This document shows positions 43,096 to 53,091 of a stretch of DNA of 64,000 nucleotides, in pieces. The DNA is taken from contig BPHK01000001.1 of NCBI GenBank assembly GCA_026003495.1, forward strand, positions 1,964,001 through 2,028,000. The letters run 5' to 3'. The DNA is from Candidatus Kapaibacterium sp. Lineage in GTDB: Bacteria; Bacteroidota; Ignavibacteria; Kapaibacteriales; NICIL-2. Numbering within the stretch: the first letter of the stretch is position 1; every line of letters begins with the position of its first letter. Both the position numbers and the translations under genes were made by a program. The notes beneath the pieces were generated by a model that was not told where the DNA came from, made no database searches, and saw only the letters and a program-made list of their open reading frames with translations.

Positions 43096-45294
43096 GTGAG
43101 CAACATCGAGCGCCTCCTTGATCAGCTCAACCCTGAGCAACGCCAAGCAGTGACGACAACGGAAGGACCGGTCCTCGTCATCGCAGGTGCAGGGAGCGGA
43201 AAGACGCGCGTGCTGACTGCGCGGGTGGCATACCTGATCGCAAGCGGCATCCCGCCGGAACGCATCGTCGCGATGACGTTCACCAACAAAGCTGCCGATG
43301 AGCTTCGCCACCGTATTGCTACGCTCTGCGATGCATGGTCTGCCCGACGCGTATGGGCGGGGACGTTCCACTCCATCTTCGCCCGACTGCTTCGTCGCAA
43401 TGCAGAGCACCTGGGATTTTCCCCGAACTTCACGATCTACGACGAAGACGATTCGCTGGCCCTTATCCGCCGGCTTCTCAAGGAGCAGAACATTGACTCC
43501 AAAGAGCTTCCTCCGCAAGCAGTACGCTCAGCCATCTCCCGCGCAAAGAACGATCTCATCGTACCCGAAGAGTATGCCCAGCGCGCAGGAACGCTCCGCG
43601 AGCGACACATTGCGACGATCTACCACCTCTACCAACGCGCGCTCCGCCGCGCCGACGCGATGGACTTCGACGACCTGCTCGTGAACATGATTGACCTGCT
43701 GGCAAGCTCCGATGAGCTGCTCCAGCTCTATCAGGACCTCTTCCACTACATCCACGTGGACGAGTACCAGGACACCAATAGCGCGCAGTACGAAGTCCTC
43801 AAACTCCTCGCCAGTGGGCACCGAAACGTGTTCGCCGTCGGTGACGACGCCCAGAGCATCTACAGTTGGCGTGGTGCGCGGATCGAGAACATCTTCGACT
43901 TCCAGCGAGATTTTCCCGAACACGTCCTCATCCGGCTGGAGCAGAACTATCGCTCCACACAGGTCATCCTCGATGCCGCCAATGCACTTATCGGCAACAA
44001 CCAGCAGCAAATCCCCAAGAAGCTCTGGACCGCGCGCAGTGGCGGCGAGCTAATTCGCGTTGCAAGCTTCTGGGACGAGCTCGATGAAGCCAGCGGCATT
44101 GTCCGCTACGCCGAGGAGCTTCGCGCTCGCGGAAGCGTCACAGCATGGTCCGATATTGCCGTGCTCTACCGCATCAACGCACAATCGCAAGCGATCGAAG
44201 ATGAATTCCGCCGAGCGCAGATTCCCTACCGCATCATCGGGGGCATTTCGTTCTACAAGCGCAAGGAAATCAAAGATGCGCTCGCCTACCTGCGACTGCT
44301 GCTGAACCCCAGCGATGATGAAGCATTTCTCCGCATTGTCAACGAGCCGCCGCGTGGCATTGGTCAAGCGACACTTGAGCACCTGCAGCGTTGGGCACGC
44401 GAGAAGAACGAGACGCTGCTTTCGGCAGCGCAGCAGGCACGCTCGATTGGAGCAATTGCAAAACAGAAACAACTTGTACTCGAACAACTCGGCGCACTCA
44501 TCGCACGGACGACTGCTCTCGTCGGCACACTGCCGCTGGGCGAGCTTGTGCACCAGTACCTTGATACCGTCGGTCTGCTCGGCTACTACCGCAATCAATC
44601 AACCGAAGAAGCGCTCGACCGTTTCGAGAACATCGCACGATTGATCGCAGATATCACGCAGTACGCTGCACAAGCAGCCGAGAGCAACACCGACGCCTCG
44701 CTTGCGGACTACATGCAGCACGTCTCGCTGCTGACGAGTGTGGATGAAGCGGCAACTGGTGACGCTGTGCAGCTGATGACGCTCCACGCCGCAAAGGGAC
44801 TCGAGTTCCCCGTTGTCATCATCGCAGGTCTCAACGAAGGGTTGCTGCCACTGGTTCGCGCAACGACGACCGAAAGCGATAATGCTGAAGAGCGGCGGCT
44901 CTTCTACGTCGGGATCACCCGTGCCCGGGAGCGCCTTCTGCTGACGTACTCCCGGAACCGCTCGCGCTTTGGGCTGATGGAAGGAGCGCTCCCGTCACGC
45001 TTCCTTGGGGAACTCCCACCAGAGCTGCTCGATGCAGACAGGCCCGACGAGCTCCGCCGTACTTCTTCCTATGGGCTTCTTGCGGGGTTGCCACACGCTG
45101 CAAAAGCACCGCAGCACCACAGTGCACGGAATGGCTTCCGCCCAGGTCAGCGCGTTCTGCACCCTGCTTTTGGGAGCGGTACTGTCGAGCATGTCGAGGG
45201 GCGAGGTGCCGATGCAAAAGTGCGTATTCGCTTCGACGTCGTCGGCACAAAGCTCTTGCTTGTCCGGTATGCGCCGCTCGAGCTGATGGAGTAG
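43096..45294 (+). CDS. uvrD: UvrD/PcrA-type 3'-5' DNA helicase
   Basis: This superfamily 1A helicase (732 residues) unwinds DNA in excision and mismatch repair and clears RecA or stalled forks. Helicase motifs in order are LNPEQRQAV (Q), AGAGSGKTRVL (I), MTFTNKAA (Ia), HVDEYQDTN (II), VGDDAQSIYSWRGA (III), LEQNYRS (IV), LMTLHAAKGLEFPVV (V) and RRLFYVGITRAR (VI). The C-terminus ends in a PcrA-like tail (HPAFGSGTVEHVEGRG). The GTG start agrees with the promoter and with the family N-terminus. Choice between UvrD and PcrA names is arbitrary. Confidence 0.95.
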   Translation: MSNIERLLDQLNPEQRQAVTTTEGPVLVIAGAGSGKTRVLTARVAYLIASGIPPERIVAMTFTNKAADELRHRIATLCDAWSARRVWAGTFHSIFARLLRRNAEHLGFSPNFTIYDEDDSLALIRRLLKEQNIDSKELPPQAVRSAISRAKNDLIVPEEYAQRAGTLRERHIATIYHLYQRALRRADAMDFDDLLVNMIDLLASSDELLQLYQDLFHYIHVDEYQDTNSAQYEVLKLLASGHRNVFAVGDDAQSIYSWRGARIENIFDFQRDFPEHVLIRLEQNYRSTQVILDAANALIGNNQQQIPKKLWTARSGGELIRVASFWDELDEASGIVRYAEELRARGSVTAWSDIAVLYRINAQSQAIEDEFRRAQIPYRIIGGISFYKRKEIKDALAYLRLLLNPSDDEAFLRIVNEPPRGIGQATLEHLQRWAREKNETLLSAAQQARSIGAIAKQKQLVLEQLGALIARTTALVGTLPLGELVHQYLDTVGLLGYYRNQSTEEALDRFENIARLIADITQYAAQAAESNTDASLADYMQHVSLLTSVDEAATGDAVQLMTLHAAKGLEFPVVIIAGLNEGLLPLVRATTTESDNAEERRLFYVGITRARERLLLTYSRNRSRFGLMEGALPSRFLGELPPELLDADRPDELRRTSSYGLLAGLPHAAKAPQHHSARNGFRPGQRVLHPAFGSGTVEHVEGRGADAKVRIRFDVVGTKLLLVRYAPLELME

Positions 45295-45325
45295 CGCCGC
45301 ATCGCGTGTTTGCACTGCTCCTGTC

Positions 45326-45805
45326 TTACTGAACCGGTGTGATTTTCAGGTACGACCCCGCCTCAACGGTTGTCCCCGTTGCATTCGAGCTGTTCTGCGC
45401 CCACTGCACCTGCACATTCCCGCCTGAGGAACCCATCGTGATGATGTCGCGAATGCGTGCGTAGCCATAGGTGTTGTCTATGGTGCTCCATGATACCTCG
45501 TCGCTGCTGGAGGTAAGCTTCGTATAAACCCAGTGGTGCTGGTCATCTTTCTTGAGTTCGGCGTAGAGCTTCATGCTGGCGCCGCTGGGAATCGAAACCC
45601 GGATCTTGATACCTCCATTACCGCCGGAAATGAACATGTACGCTTCGAATTCAAAGATTTGGTTGGCGCTGGCGGCGTAGAACAGAGCATTGTCGTTCTG
45701 GTATGTTGTACTGCTAGTGACGTTCTGGTTGCTGGTCTTATGAATAAAGCAGAAGAATATCGTGGGTACGTGTGGGTACCGTAGAAGTATCGTCGTTTGC
45801 AGCAG
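45326..45805 (-). pseudogene. headless fragment of a phage-tail-like structural protein
   Basis: The frame is open from an in-frame TAG (45808-45806) to the stop at 45326 but has no ATG, GTG or TTG until 45637, inside the domain. The encoded domain (VTSSTTYQNDNALFYAA, FEFEAYMFISGGNGG, VQVQWAQNSSNATGTTV, EAGSYLKITPVQ) resembles a beta-sandwich found at the C-terminus of tail-fibre-like and collagen-like surface proteins. I infer that the N-terminal part was lost. It lies downstream of the helicase on the opposite strand. If translated from 45637 it would give 103 residues and a damaged fold. Confidence 0.55.
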
Positions 45806-45944
45806 CTACTTGAACGCACGCCGGTGGGGCGCATAACCTTCCTACGGTTGAATTGTGTTCACCCTCCGCGTGCAGTTGCAACATTGCAGCATGCAGATCG
45901 TATGCTATGCTGCATCACCGATGTTTCACGCTATCTCGCTTTCT

Positions 45945-46400
45945 ATGTTTCTTCACTTGTCTCGCGTAATCGCTGTGTTGATCGGCGCAACACTCATCTG
46001 CACTCTTCTCACTTCCTGCGGAAGCAGCTCCTCTGTCCCCATCGAGCGCATCACCCTCGGTCAGGGTGGCGGATTTGCGGGTCTACAAACAGGCTACCGG
46101 ATCGAACGGAGCGGCATCATCGAAGAGTGGGAAATGCGCGGTGGCAGTATGCAACTCCGTTCCACAGCCAAGGTGCCAACCAGCAACGTCCGCCCGTTTT
46201 TTGCGCGGGCTGGATCTCTCCGGCTCGATACTCTCCACCTCGATGAGCCTGGCAACATGACGTACTGGATCGAGATTTCCGAAGGCACCACGACCCACCG
46301 CCTCCGCTGGAGCAAAAGCGAGCATCTTCCTGACGGCGTTGCGGCGTGGTACAATGCGCTCCGGAGCTATTGCCAGCAGGCAATCGGTGGGGGAAAGTAA
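45945..46400 (+). CDS. putative lipoprotein of unknown function
   Basis: No family recognised. The N-terminus MFLHLSRVIAVLIGATLIC leads to a lipobox LLTSC followed by a Gly/Ser tail, so the mature protein is about 120 residues anchored by Cys. It contains strand segments (ERSGIIEEWEMRGGSMQL; YWIEISEGTTTHRLRW) and ends in a helix (AAWYNALRSYCQQAI). The frame is open further upstream; ATG 45921 is an alternative start. The M4 peptidase gene follows 63 bp later with its own promoter element. Confidence 0.65.
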   Translation: MFLHLSRVIAVLIGATLICTLLTSCGSSSSVPIERITLGQGGGFAGLQTGYRIERSGIIEEWEMRGGSMQLRSTAKVPTSNVRPFFARAGSLRLDTLHLDEPGNMTYWIEISEGTTTHRLRWSKSEHLPDGVAAWYNALRSYCQQAIGGGK

Positions 46401-46413
46401 CACAGCGGCAGAG

Positions 46414-46421
46414 TAATTTTG
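46414..46421 (+). promoter_or_regulatory. -7 promoter element of the M4 peptidase gene
   Basis: TAATTTTG is an exact match ending 42 nt before the ATG at 46464. Confidence 0.6.
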
Positions 46422-46463
46422 CGGCTGCGGTGAAGTCTCTCCACCTACCCGGGAAGATTCGCG

Positions 46464-49454
46464 ATGCAAACCAGGCTCGTAGCAGCAGCACTTGCAGCGA
46501 TGCTGTGGGGAACAGGCGGGGTTGCCCAATTTTCTCTGCCGAAGCCACTGTTTGGGAAATCTGCACCGCGCTGGGTGCCTCCTTCCGGACACGTTGCCGT
46601 GCCTCCCATGCTCGACATGGAGAAACTCGATCGCTTGCGCACACAGGCGCAGCAGCAAGGGATAACCATCACGCCCGGTGATGCTGGCGGACGAACGATT
46701 TACGCCGATCGTACCTTTCTGGCAGCGATCCAGCCAAAAGCAACCCCACAGCAACAGCGCGGCACAATAGCAGTAGCGTTGGGAACAGCACTGTTGGAAA
46801 AAGTAGGTATCCCCTCGCCACAGCTCGTGCTGGAACGTCAGTGGCAAGACGAACTGGGAATGACACACACTGTGCTCAAGCAGACAATCTCTGGCATCCC
46901 CGTCTGGGGAAGTGAGATGCGTATCCACTTCGACCGCAACGGGCTCGCTCAGCTCACGCATGGAACCGTCTTCCACCCAGATTCATCCCTGCAGCTCGAC
47001 GATGTAATTGGCGCAGATAGCGCGCGAGCCATCGCTGCACAGTACCTGGAAACTCGCCCCGAACTGCGAGGGACGCTGCAGTCGTGGAACGCTGAACGTT
47101 TAATCTTCCCCGAGCGAACTCCGCCGTGGCGTCTCCACTCTTGTTGGTATGTGACGGCATATCCCGACGCGCTCCATCGTTGGGAAGTTTTTGTCGAGAG
47201 CAAGTACGGCACTATCCTGTTCGCCTACGACAACACGCACTGCGATGGTCCCGCCACCGCCCAAGCAACCGATTTGCTCGGCCAGCAACGCGCCATCAAC
47301 ACCTACCAACTCCGCGGAACCTATTACCTGCTCGATGCCTCGCGGCCGATGTACAACCCGCAACAGTCGCAACTGCCCGACCGTCCTGTCGGAGCGCTGC
47401 TGACGGTATCAGCAAACAATACCGATCTCGAAAACATCACGCACATTACATCGCCGACAAATACCTGGAGCGACCCAACAGCTGTCTCTGCGCATGTCAA
47501 TGCAGGCATCGCCTACGAATACTACCGCACCACACACGGGCGGAATTCTCTCGATGGAAGTGGGGGGACAATCTTCAGCGTCATCCACGTTACCAATAAC
47601 GGTCGCCCAATGGATAATGCCTATTGGAACGGCAAGGTCATGGCCTATGGCGATGGAAACGTTGCGTTTCGCCCCCTTGCACGCGGCCTCGATGTCGCTG
47701 CTCACGAACTAACCCACGGCGTCATCGAGCATACCGCAAACCTGCAGTACCTGAGCCAATCGGGTGCCATCAATGAATCCATGGCGGATGTTTTCGCGAT
47801 GATGGTTGATCGGGATGATTGGCTCGTTGGGGAGGATGTCGTCAATCCCACGTACTTTCCGTCTGGGGCACTACGCAGTTTCATTGATCCCCACAATGGC
47901 GGCAATAGCCCTCGTGATCCAGGCTGGCAGCCGCGACACATGAGCGAATACCAACAACTCCCCGAGACCCCCGAAGGCGACAACGGCGGTGTGCACGTCA
48001 ACAGCGGTATCCCCAACCATGCCTGCTACCTCCTCGCGCAGCAGATCGGGCGCGACAAAACCGAGCGCATCTACTACCGTGCTTTGACGACGTACCTCCG
48101 ACGCAATTCTCAGTTCCTCGACTTGCGGCGGGCAATCATCCAAGCTGCGCGCGACCTTTACGGCGATGGTGCAGAAGCTTCCGCAGCAGCCCAAGCCTTC
48201 GATGCTGTCGGCATCACCGATGGCGGCGGCAGTGGTTCCAGCCCACGCGATTACCAGCCTGTCCCGGGCACCGATCGCCTGCTGGTCTATTCACCCACAA
48301 CAGGTGCGCTCTACGTGTTCGATGACGCAAACAACCCCAGCACACCGCGCCAGGTCTCCACGCAGGTTGGGATTTTTTCTCGGCCATCGGTAACCGACGA
48401 TGGGAGCGTCTGCCTGTTCGTTGCAAGCGATAATACCTTCCGCGCGTGTCTGCTCACATCCCAATCAATCCAGGAAACTGTCCTTGAGGCCACCCCGATC
48501 TGGCGAAGCGTTGCGATCTCACCCGATGGGAAGCGAATCGCCGCAACGACGATCGCCTATGAGCCAACGATCTACGTTTATGACGCCGACAGCCAAACAT
48601 CACGTGCGTTCCGTCTTTACACCCCGAACTATTCGGGAGATACCTCCGGCTCCCAACTTGCTTTTGCAGATGCAATGCAGTGGAACCTCGATGGGCAAAC
48701 TCTCCTTTTTGACGCACTCAACCTTACGGTTACCGCTACAGGCGATACGCTTGCCTACTGGGACATTCTCCAACTTCGAGCGTGGGACAAGGCAGCCAAC
48801 ACTTTCGGCGCAGGATTGATCGAGCGCGCGCTCCCCGTTCAGCCTATCGGAATTCATATCGGCAATCCTGTCTACGCAAAGAATTCCCCATCGGTCATTG
48901 CCTACGACCTCTACGATGCGACCAGTGACCGCTATGCCGTCATGGCTGCTGACCTCTTCCGCCAGAACATCGGGCAGCTTGCGTTGAACTTTCAGCTCGG
49001 CTTTCCCAGCTATCGCGGCGATGATGGACGCCTTGCGTTTACAACGGTCGTTGGTAATGCCAGTGGTATCAGCACCGTTGCACTTGACCAGACGAAGATC
49101 CGCTCCGCCAGCGCACCGCAGCCACTTATCGCCAGCGCAATCGTGCCGGTGTACTTCCGCGTCGGACAGCGACCGACGAGCACCGCCTCCGACGACCGAG
49201 AGAGTTTGCAGCTGCAGATCATTCCTCAGCCAATCAGTGGCGATGCCTTCACGATAATGCTAAGCGGCGACAGCGCTCCACCATCTGGCTGGTCGTGGAC
49301 GATTGCGGACGTACTCGGGCGCGTTCTCCTCCACGGCAATGCAGTAACCCCATCGGTCACGCTTGCAGCCAAGAGTCTTGCGCCTGGGATCTACGTTTGC
49401 ACCGTTACAGCCGGCGATAGGCGCCAGAGCATTGCCTTTCCGGTCATCCGCTAA
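46464..49454 (+). CDS. M4 (thermolysin) peptidase with beta-propeller and T9SS sorting domain
   Basis: This 996-residue secreted zinc endopeptidase begins with a signal peptide (LVAAALAAMLWGTGGVAQ) and an FTP/PepSY propeptide (residues about 60-255). The catalytic domain has HELTH at 414-418 and the third ligand Glu438 in GAINESMADV; DNGGVHVNSGIPNHACYLL is the substrate/His region. From about 585 the chain carries TolB-like propeller blades (AISPDGKRIAATTI, MQWNLDGQTLLFDA, GDDGRLAFTTV). The last 80 residues (IIPQPISGDAFTIML, IADVLGRVLLHG, LAPGIYVCTV, FPVIR) are a T9SS type A domain. Release on the surface through SprA is inferred. Confidence 0.9.
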   Translation: MQTRLVAAALAAMLWGTGGVAQFSLPKPLFGKSAPRWVPPSGHVAVPPMLDMEKLDRLRTQAQQQGITITPGDAGGRTIYADRTFLAAIQPKATPQQQRGTIAVALGTALLEKVGIPSPQLVLERQWQDELGMTHTVLKQTISGIPVWGSEMRIHFDRNGLAQLTHGTVFHPDSSLQLDDVIGADSARAIAAQYLETRPELRGTLQSWNAERLIFPERTPPWRLHSCWYVTAYPDALHRWEVFVESKYGTILFAYDNTHCDGPATAQATDLLGQQRAINTYQLRGTYYLLDASRPMYNPQQSQLPDRPVGALLTVSANNTDLENITHITSPTNTWSDPTAVSAHVNAGIAYEYYRTTHGRNSLDGSGGTIFSVIHVTNNGRPMDNAYWNGKVMAYGDGNVAFRPLARGLDVAAHELTHGVIEHTANLQYLSQSGAINESMADVFAMMVDRDDWLVGEDVVNPTYFPSGALRSFIDPHNGGNSPRDPGWQPRHMSEYQQLPETPEGDNGGVHVNSGIPNHACYLLAQQIGRDKTERIYYRALTTYLRRNSQFLDLRRAIIQAARDLYGDGAEASAAAQAFDAVGITDGGGSGSSPRDYQPVPGTDRLLVYSPTTGALYVFDDANNPSTPRQVSTQVGIFSRPSVTDDGSVCLFVASDNTFRACLLTSQSIQETVLEATPIWRSVAISPDGKRIAATTIAYEPTIYVYDADSQTSRAFRLYTPNYSGDTSGSQLAFADAMQWNLDGQTLLFDALNLTVTATGDTLAYWDILQLRAWDKAANTFGAGLIERALPVQPIGIHIGNPVYAKNSPSVIAYDLYDATSDRYAVMAADLFRQNIGQLALNFQLGFPSYRGDDGRLAFTTVVGNASGISTVALDQTKIRSASAPQPLIASAIVPVYFRVGQRPTSTASDDRESLQLQIIPQPISGDAFTIMLSGDSAPPSGWSWTIADVLGRVLLHGNAVTPSVTLAAKSLAPGIYVCTVTAGDRRQSIAFPVIR

Positions 49455-49479
49455 ATGAATCCTTTCAGCTGAATTTCCA

Positions 49480-50463
49480 ATGCTATCACGCGTTGGCATC
49501 ATTTTCACCGGCGGGACGATTGCGTCCTCGCTGTCGGAGGCGTTCGGAGGTGTGGTCCCGTCGCTCAACGCCGAAGACATTCTCGATGCAGTTCCGGACA
49601 TCCGCTCCATCGCAGCGATCGAGGCGATCGAATACGGCAAGTTTCCCGGCCCGCACATGACGCCGGAGCGAATGTTCGAGGTGTCGCAGATTGCTCAGCG
49701 CTTGCTCAAGCGGGACGACATCGCTGGCGTTGTCGTCACACATGGCACCGACACACTCGAGGAAACCGCATTCTTGCTCGATTGCACGGTGGCAAGCTCC
49801 AAACCTGTCGTTGTCGTCGGGGCAATGCGCAATTCGAGTGAGCCAGATTGGGACGGGCCGCGGAACCTGCGCGATGGTGTCGCGATTGCAGCAAGCCCTC
49901 AGTTCCGCGACATGGGGACGCTCGTCGCAATGGCGGGCGTTATCAACGCAGCCTCAGAGGTCACAAAGACCGACACCGAGGAAGTCAACACATTCCGCAG
50001 CCTCGATTTCGGACCGCTCGGACGTGTCTCGAATGGGAAGCCCGTCCGATACCGTGCGCCCGTCCATCGGGAGACGTTCCCGACAGTGCGCATCCCGGCA
50101 TTCGTCCCCCTGGTAAAGTGCTACGCCGGAATGGATGGCTGGATCATCCGCGCTGCACTCGAGTGCGGTGCTGAAGGTCTGGTCATCGAGGCAATGGGCG
50201 TTGGGAACGTTCCCCCACCGGTGTACTACGCCACACTCGAGGCGATCGAACGTGGCATCCCCGTCGTCTTAGTCTCGCGATGCCCCGTCGGGCGCACCGA
50301 ACACATCTACGCCTATGAAGGCGCGGGCAAGCACCTCCACGAAGCAGGCGTCATCTTTGCCGACTTTCTCAACGGACAGAAAGCGCGCATCAAGCTCCTC
50401 TGTGCTCTCGGCGCTGGATACAGCCTTGCGCAAATCCGCGCTTCGTTCGAGTGGCTGCAGTAA
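49480..50463 (+). CDS. ansA: L-asparaginase, type I
   Basis: This enzyme hydrolyses asparagine to aspartate and ammonia. The two catalytic threonine motifs are intact: IIFTGGTIASS near residues 8-18 and VVTHGTDTLEETAF near 88-101; AMRNSSEPDWDGPRNL is the third conserved block. There is no signal peptide and the length is 327 residues, so it is the cytoplasmic type. It starts 25 bp after the M4 gene and ends 12 bp before mutS, suggesting co-transcription with mutS. Confidence 0.93.
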   Translation: MLSRVGIIFTGGTIASSLSEAFGGVVPSLNAEDILDAVPDIRSIAAIEAIEYGKFPGPHMTPERMFEVSQIAQRLLKRDDIAGVVVTHGTDTLEETAFLLDCTVASSKPVVVVGAMRNSSEPDWDGPRNLRDGVAIAASPQFRDMGTLVAMAGVINAASEVTKTDTEEVNTFRSLDFGPLGRVSNGKPVRYRAPVHRETFPTVRIPAFVPLVKCYAGMDGWIIRAALECGAEGLVIEAMGVGNVPPPVYYATLEAIERGIPVVLVSRCPVGRTEHIYAYEGAGKHLHEAGVIFADFLNGQKARIKLLCALGAGYSLAQIRASFEWLQ

Positions 50464-50475
50464 TTTCGAGCCCCT

Positions 50476-53064
50476 ATGCCTGCGACGACTGCACAAACGC
50501 CGCTGATGCGGCAGTACGAGGCTATCAAGCGGCAGCATGCCGATGCAATCGTGCTGTTCCGCATGGGGGATTTTTTCGAAACGTTCGGCGATGATGCTAT
50601 CGTCACCGCGAAAGTGTGCGGCATCGTCTTGACCAAGCGCAACAACGGCGCTGCAGGGGACGTCCCGCTGGCGGGCTTCCCACACCACCAACTCGATACG
50701 TACCTACCCAAACTTGTCGCGGCCGGCTATCGGGTCGCAGTCTGCGAGCAACTCGAAGATCCTAAGCAGGCGCGTGGTTTAGTCAAACGAGGCATCGTCG
50801 AGATTGTCACCCCGGGAGTGGCGCTCTACGACAAGGTGCTCGAGGCTGGAACGAATCGCTACGTCGCTGCACTCGTTTCAATCGGCGAAACAATCGGGCT
50901 TGCCTATGCAGACGTTTCGACCGGCGAATTTGTCGTCGGGCAGATGAGCTGGCGCAACGCACTCGCTGCAATCGAAACGCTCGCTGTAGCCGAAGTGCTC
51001 GTCCCCAAGCCACTGGCAGAGCGCTTCCAGCGCGAGCACGCCCAGCGAGCACTTGCAGCGGTCATCACGCGGCTGGAGCCGTGGCATTTTGACGCCGACG
51101 ATGCTCGCCGCATCCTTGCAGAGCACTTCGGGACGCACTCGCTCAAAGGCTTCGGCATCGAGGATCTCGATGCTGGGATTGCTGCCGCTGGCGCACTTTT
51201 CCGCTACATCAGCGACGCCCAACTCGGAAATACCCAGCACATCCGCTCGCTCAGGCGATGGCAGGACCGCGACGTCATGCTGCTCGATGCAGGCACACGC
51301 CGCAACCTGGACCTACTGCCCGCGGGCGATGGACGCTTTTCGCTCATCGCCGTCCTCGATCGGACGCTCACCCCGATGGGCGCGCGGCTGCTCAAACAGT
51401 GGTTGCTCGTCCCCCTTCGACGCATGGACGCGATCACCGAACGTTTGGATGCCGTCGAGCAACTCTACCGCCACGAAGAGTTACGCCACCGCGTGCGGAC
51501 ACTGCTCGAACCTATCGGGGACGTCGAACGACTGGTAACGAAAATCTGCACCGCCCGCGCCACCCCGCGCGAGGTGCGGAGTCTGGCAACGGTGCTTGGG
51601 CAAGTGCCACTCCTGGCGCGTCTGACAGTGCACCTGGACTCCGGACCGCTCCGGACGCTGTTGGACAGCCTTCCGCCGATGGAATACTTGCGCGAGCGGA
51701 TCGAGCGCGCCATCGTCGACCAGCCGAGCGCACAGCTCGGCAGTGGCGGCGTCTTCCGTCCTGGTTACAACCCACAGCTCGATGCAGCACTCGAGGCGCT
51801 CTACCACGGGAAAGAGTGGCTGGCTCGCTACCAGGAGCAGCTCCGCCAGCAAACTGGGATTGGCTCCCTCAAGCTTGGCTTCAACAATGTGTTCGGCTAC
51901 TACATCGAGGTTACCAACGCCCATCGGTCTAAAGTACCCGACAGCTTCATCCGTAAGCAAACGCTCACCAACGCAGAGCGCTACACCACCGGGGAGCTTG
52001 ATGAGCTCGCCACGCGCATTGCTTCGGCTGCCGATCAAGTGCAAGTGCTCGAGCAAGAGCTCTTTGCTGAGCTTCGTGCTGAAATTGCAGAGCACGTAGC
52101 CGATCTGCAGGAACTGGCCCGCCAGCTGGCTCAGCTGGATGTCTTCCAGTCACTAGCTACGACCGCTGTCGAACGCGGCTACGTCCGCCCCTCCCTACGC
52201 GCTGATGGCGTCGTGCACATCGAAGCTGGGCGCCATCCTGTCGTCGAAGCGTTTCTCCCGCCGGGCCAGCACTTCCAGCCGAACTCAACGCTGCTTGGCA
52301 CCCCGGAGGAACGCATCCACATCATCACCGGCCCGAACATGGCTGGGAAATCCTGCTACTTGCGCCAGGTCGGGCTGATCGTCTTGATGGCCCATGCCGG
52401 TTCCTTCGTCCCCGCTGAGCGTGCAGAGATCGCGCTTGTGGACCGCATCTTCACACGAGTTGGTGCGCAGGACAACCTCGGCGCCGGCGAAAGCACGTTC
52501 CTGGTCGAGATGCAGGAAGCAGCAACAATCGTCAACAACGCCACGCGCGAGAGCCTCATATTGCTCGACGAAGTCGGGCGCGGTACTGCAACACGCGAAG
52601 GAATTGCCATCGCCTGGGCAATCGTCGAGTACCTTTACCACCAGATCGGTGCAAAGACGCTCTTTGCGACCCACTACCGCGAACTGACCGAACTTTCCGA
52701 GCGCTATCCAGGGATCGTCTGCTACCAAGCCGAGGTCATGGAGGTTGGTTCGACGCTCCTTTTTCCGCACCGCATCGTCCGCGGCACAAGCGACCATTCC
52801 TTCGGAATCCACGTTGCGCAGATGGCTGGAATGCCCGACGCAATCGTTGAACGGGCGCGCACCATCCTGTCGCAGCTCGAACGCACCAGCCCATCGGCTC
52901 CAGAGCCACTTCGCATCGCAGCGGAACAGACGGTGCAGCTGTCCATCTTCGAGGCCGCTCCCGATCCAATCCGCGAGCAACTTCGGATGCTCGACCTGGA
53001 ACGCATGACCCCGCTCCAAGCGTTCGGTGTGCTCGCAGAACTTGCCGAACGAGCGCGGCAGTGA
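50476..53064 (+). CDS. mutS: DNA mismatch repair protein MutS
   Basis: MutS finds mismatches and, with ATP, recruits MutL. The mismatch-reading F-x-E motif is in MGDFFETFGDDA. The connector, core and clamp domains follow, with the LKLGFNNVFGYYIEVTN block. The ATPase shows Walker A TGPNMAGKSCYLRQ, ESTFLVEM, Walker B ILLDEVGRGTATREG and FATHYREL. The 862-residue length is standard. Other family-typical features (PGVALYDKVLEAGTNRY) match MutS1 rather than MutS2. It is the last gene of the ansA-mutS run; uvrD lies 5 kb upstream but is not in the same operon. Confidence 0.97.
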   Translation: MPATTAQTPLMRQYEAIKRQHADAIVLFRMGDFFETFGDDAIVTAKVCGIVLTKRNNGAAGDVPLAGFPHHQLDTYLPKLVAAGYRVAVCEQLEDPKQARGLVKRGIVEIVTPGVALYDKVLEAGTNRYVAALVSIGETIGLAYADVSTGEFVVGQMSWRNALAAIETLAVAEVLVPKPLAERFQREHAQRALAAVITRLEPWHFDADDARRILAEHFGTHSLKGFGIEDLDAGIAAAGALFRYISDAQLGNTQHIRSLRRWQDRDVMLLDAGTRRNLDLLPAGDGRFSLIAVLDRTLTPMGARLLKQWLLVPLRRMDAITERLDAVEQLYRHEELRHRVRTLLEPIGDVERLVTKICTARATPREVRSLATVLGQVPLLARLTVHLDSGPLRTLLDSLPPMEYLRERIERAIVDQPSAQLGSGGVFRPGYNPQLDAALEALYHGKEWLARYQEQLRQQTGIGSLKLGFNNVFGYYIEVTNAHRSKVPDSFIRKQTLTNAERYTTGELDELATRIASAADQVQVLEQELFAELRAEIAEHVADLQELARQLAQLDVFQSLATTAVERGYVRPSLRADGVVHIEAGRHPVVEAFLPPGQHFQPNSTLLGTPEERIHIITGPNMAGKSCYLRQVGLIVLMAHAGSFVPAERAEIALVDRIFTRVGAQDNLGAGESTFLVEMQEAATIVNNATRESLILLDEVGRGTATREGIAIAWAIVEYLYHQIGAKTLFATHYRELTELSERYPGIVCYQAEVMEVGSTLLFPHRIVRGTSDHSFGIHVAQMAGMPDAIVERARTILSQLERTSPSAPEPLRIAAEQTVQLSIFEAAPDPIREQLRMLDLERMTPLQAFGVLAELAERARQ

Positions 53065-53091
53065 AACAAAGTTTCGGCGTGCTGTGTTAGT

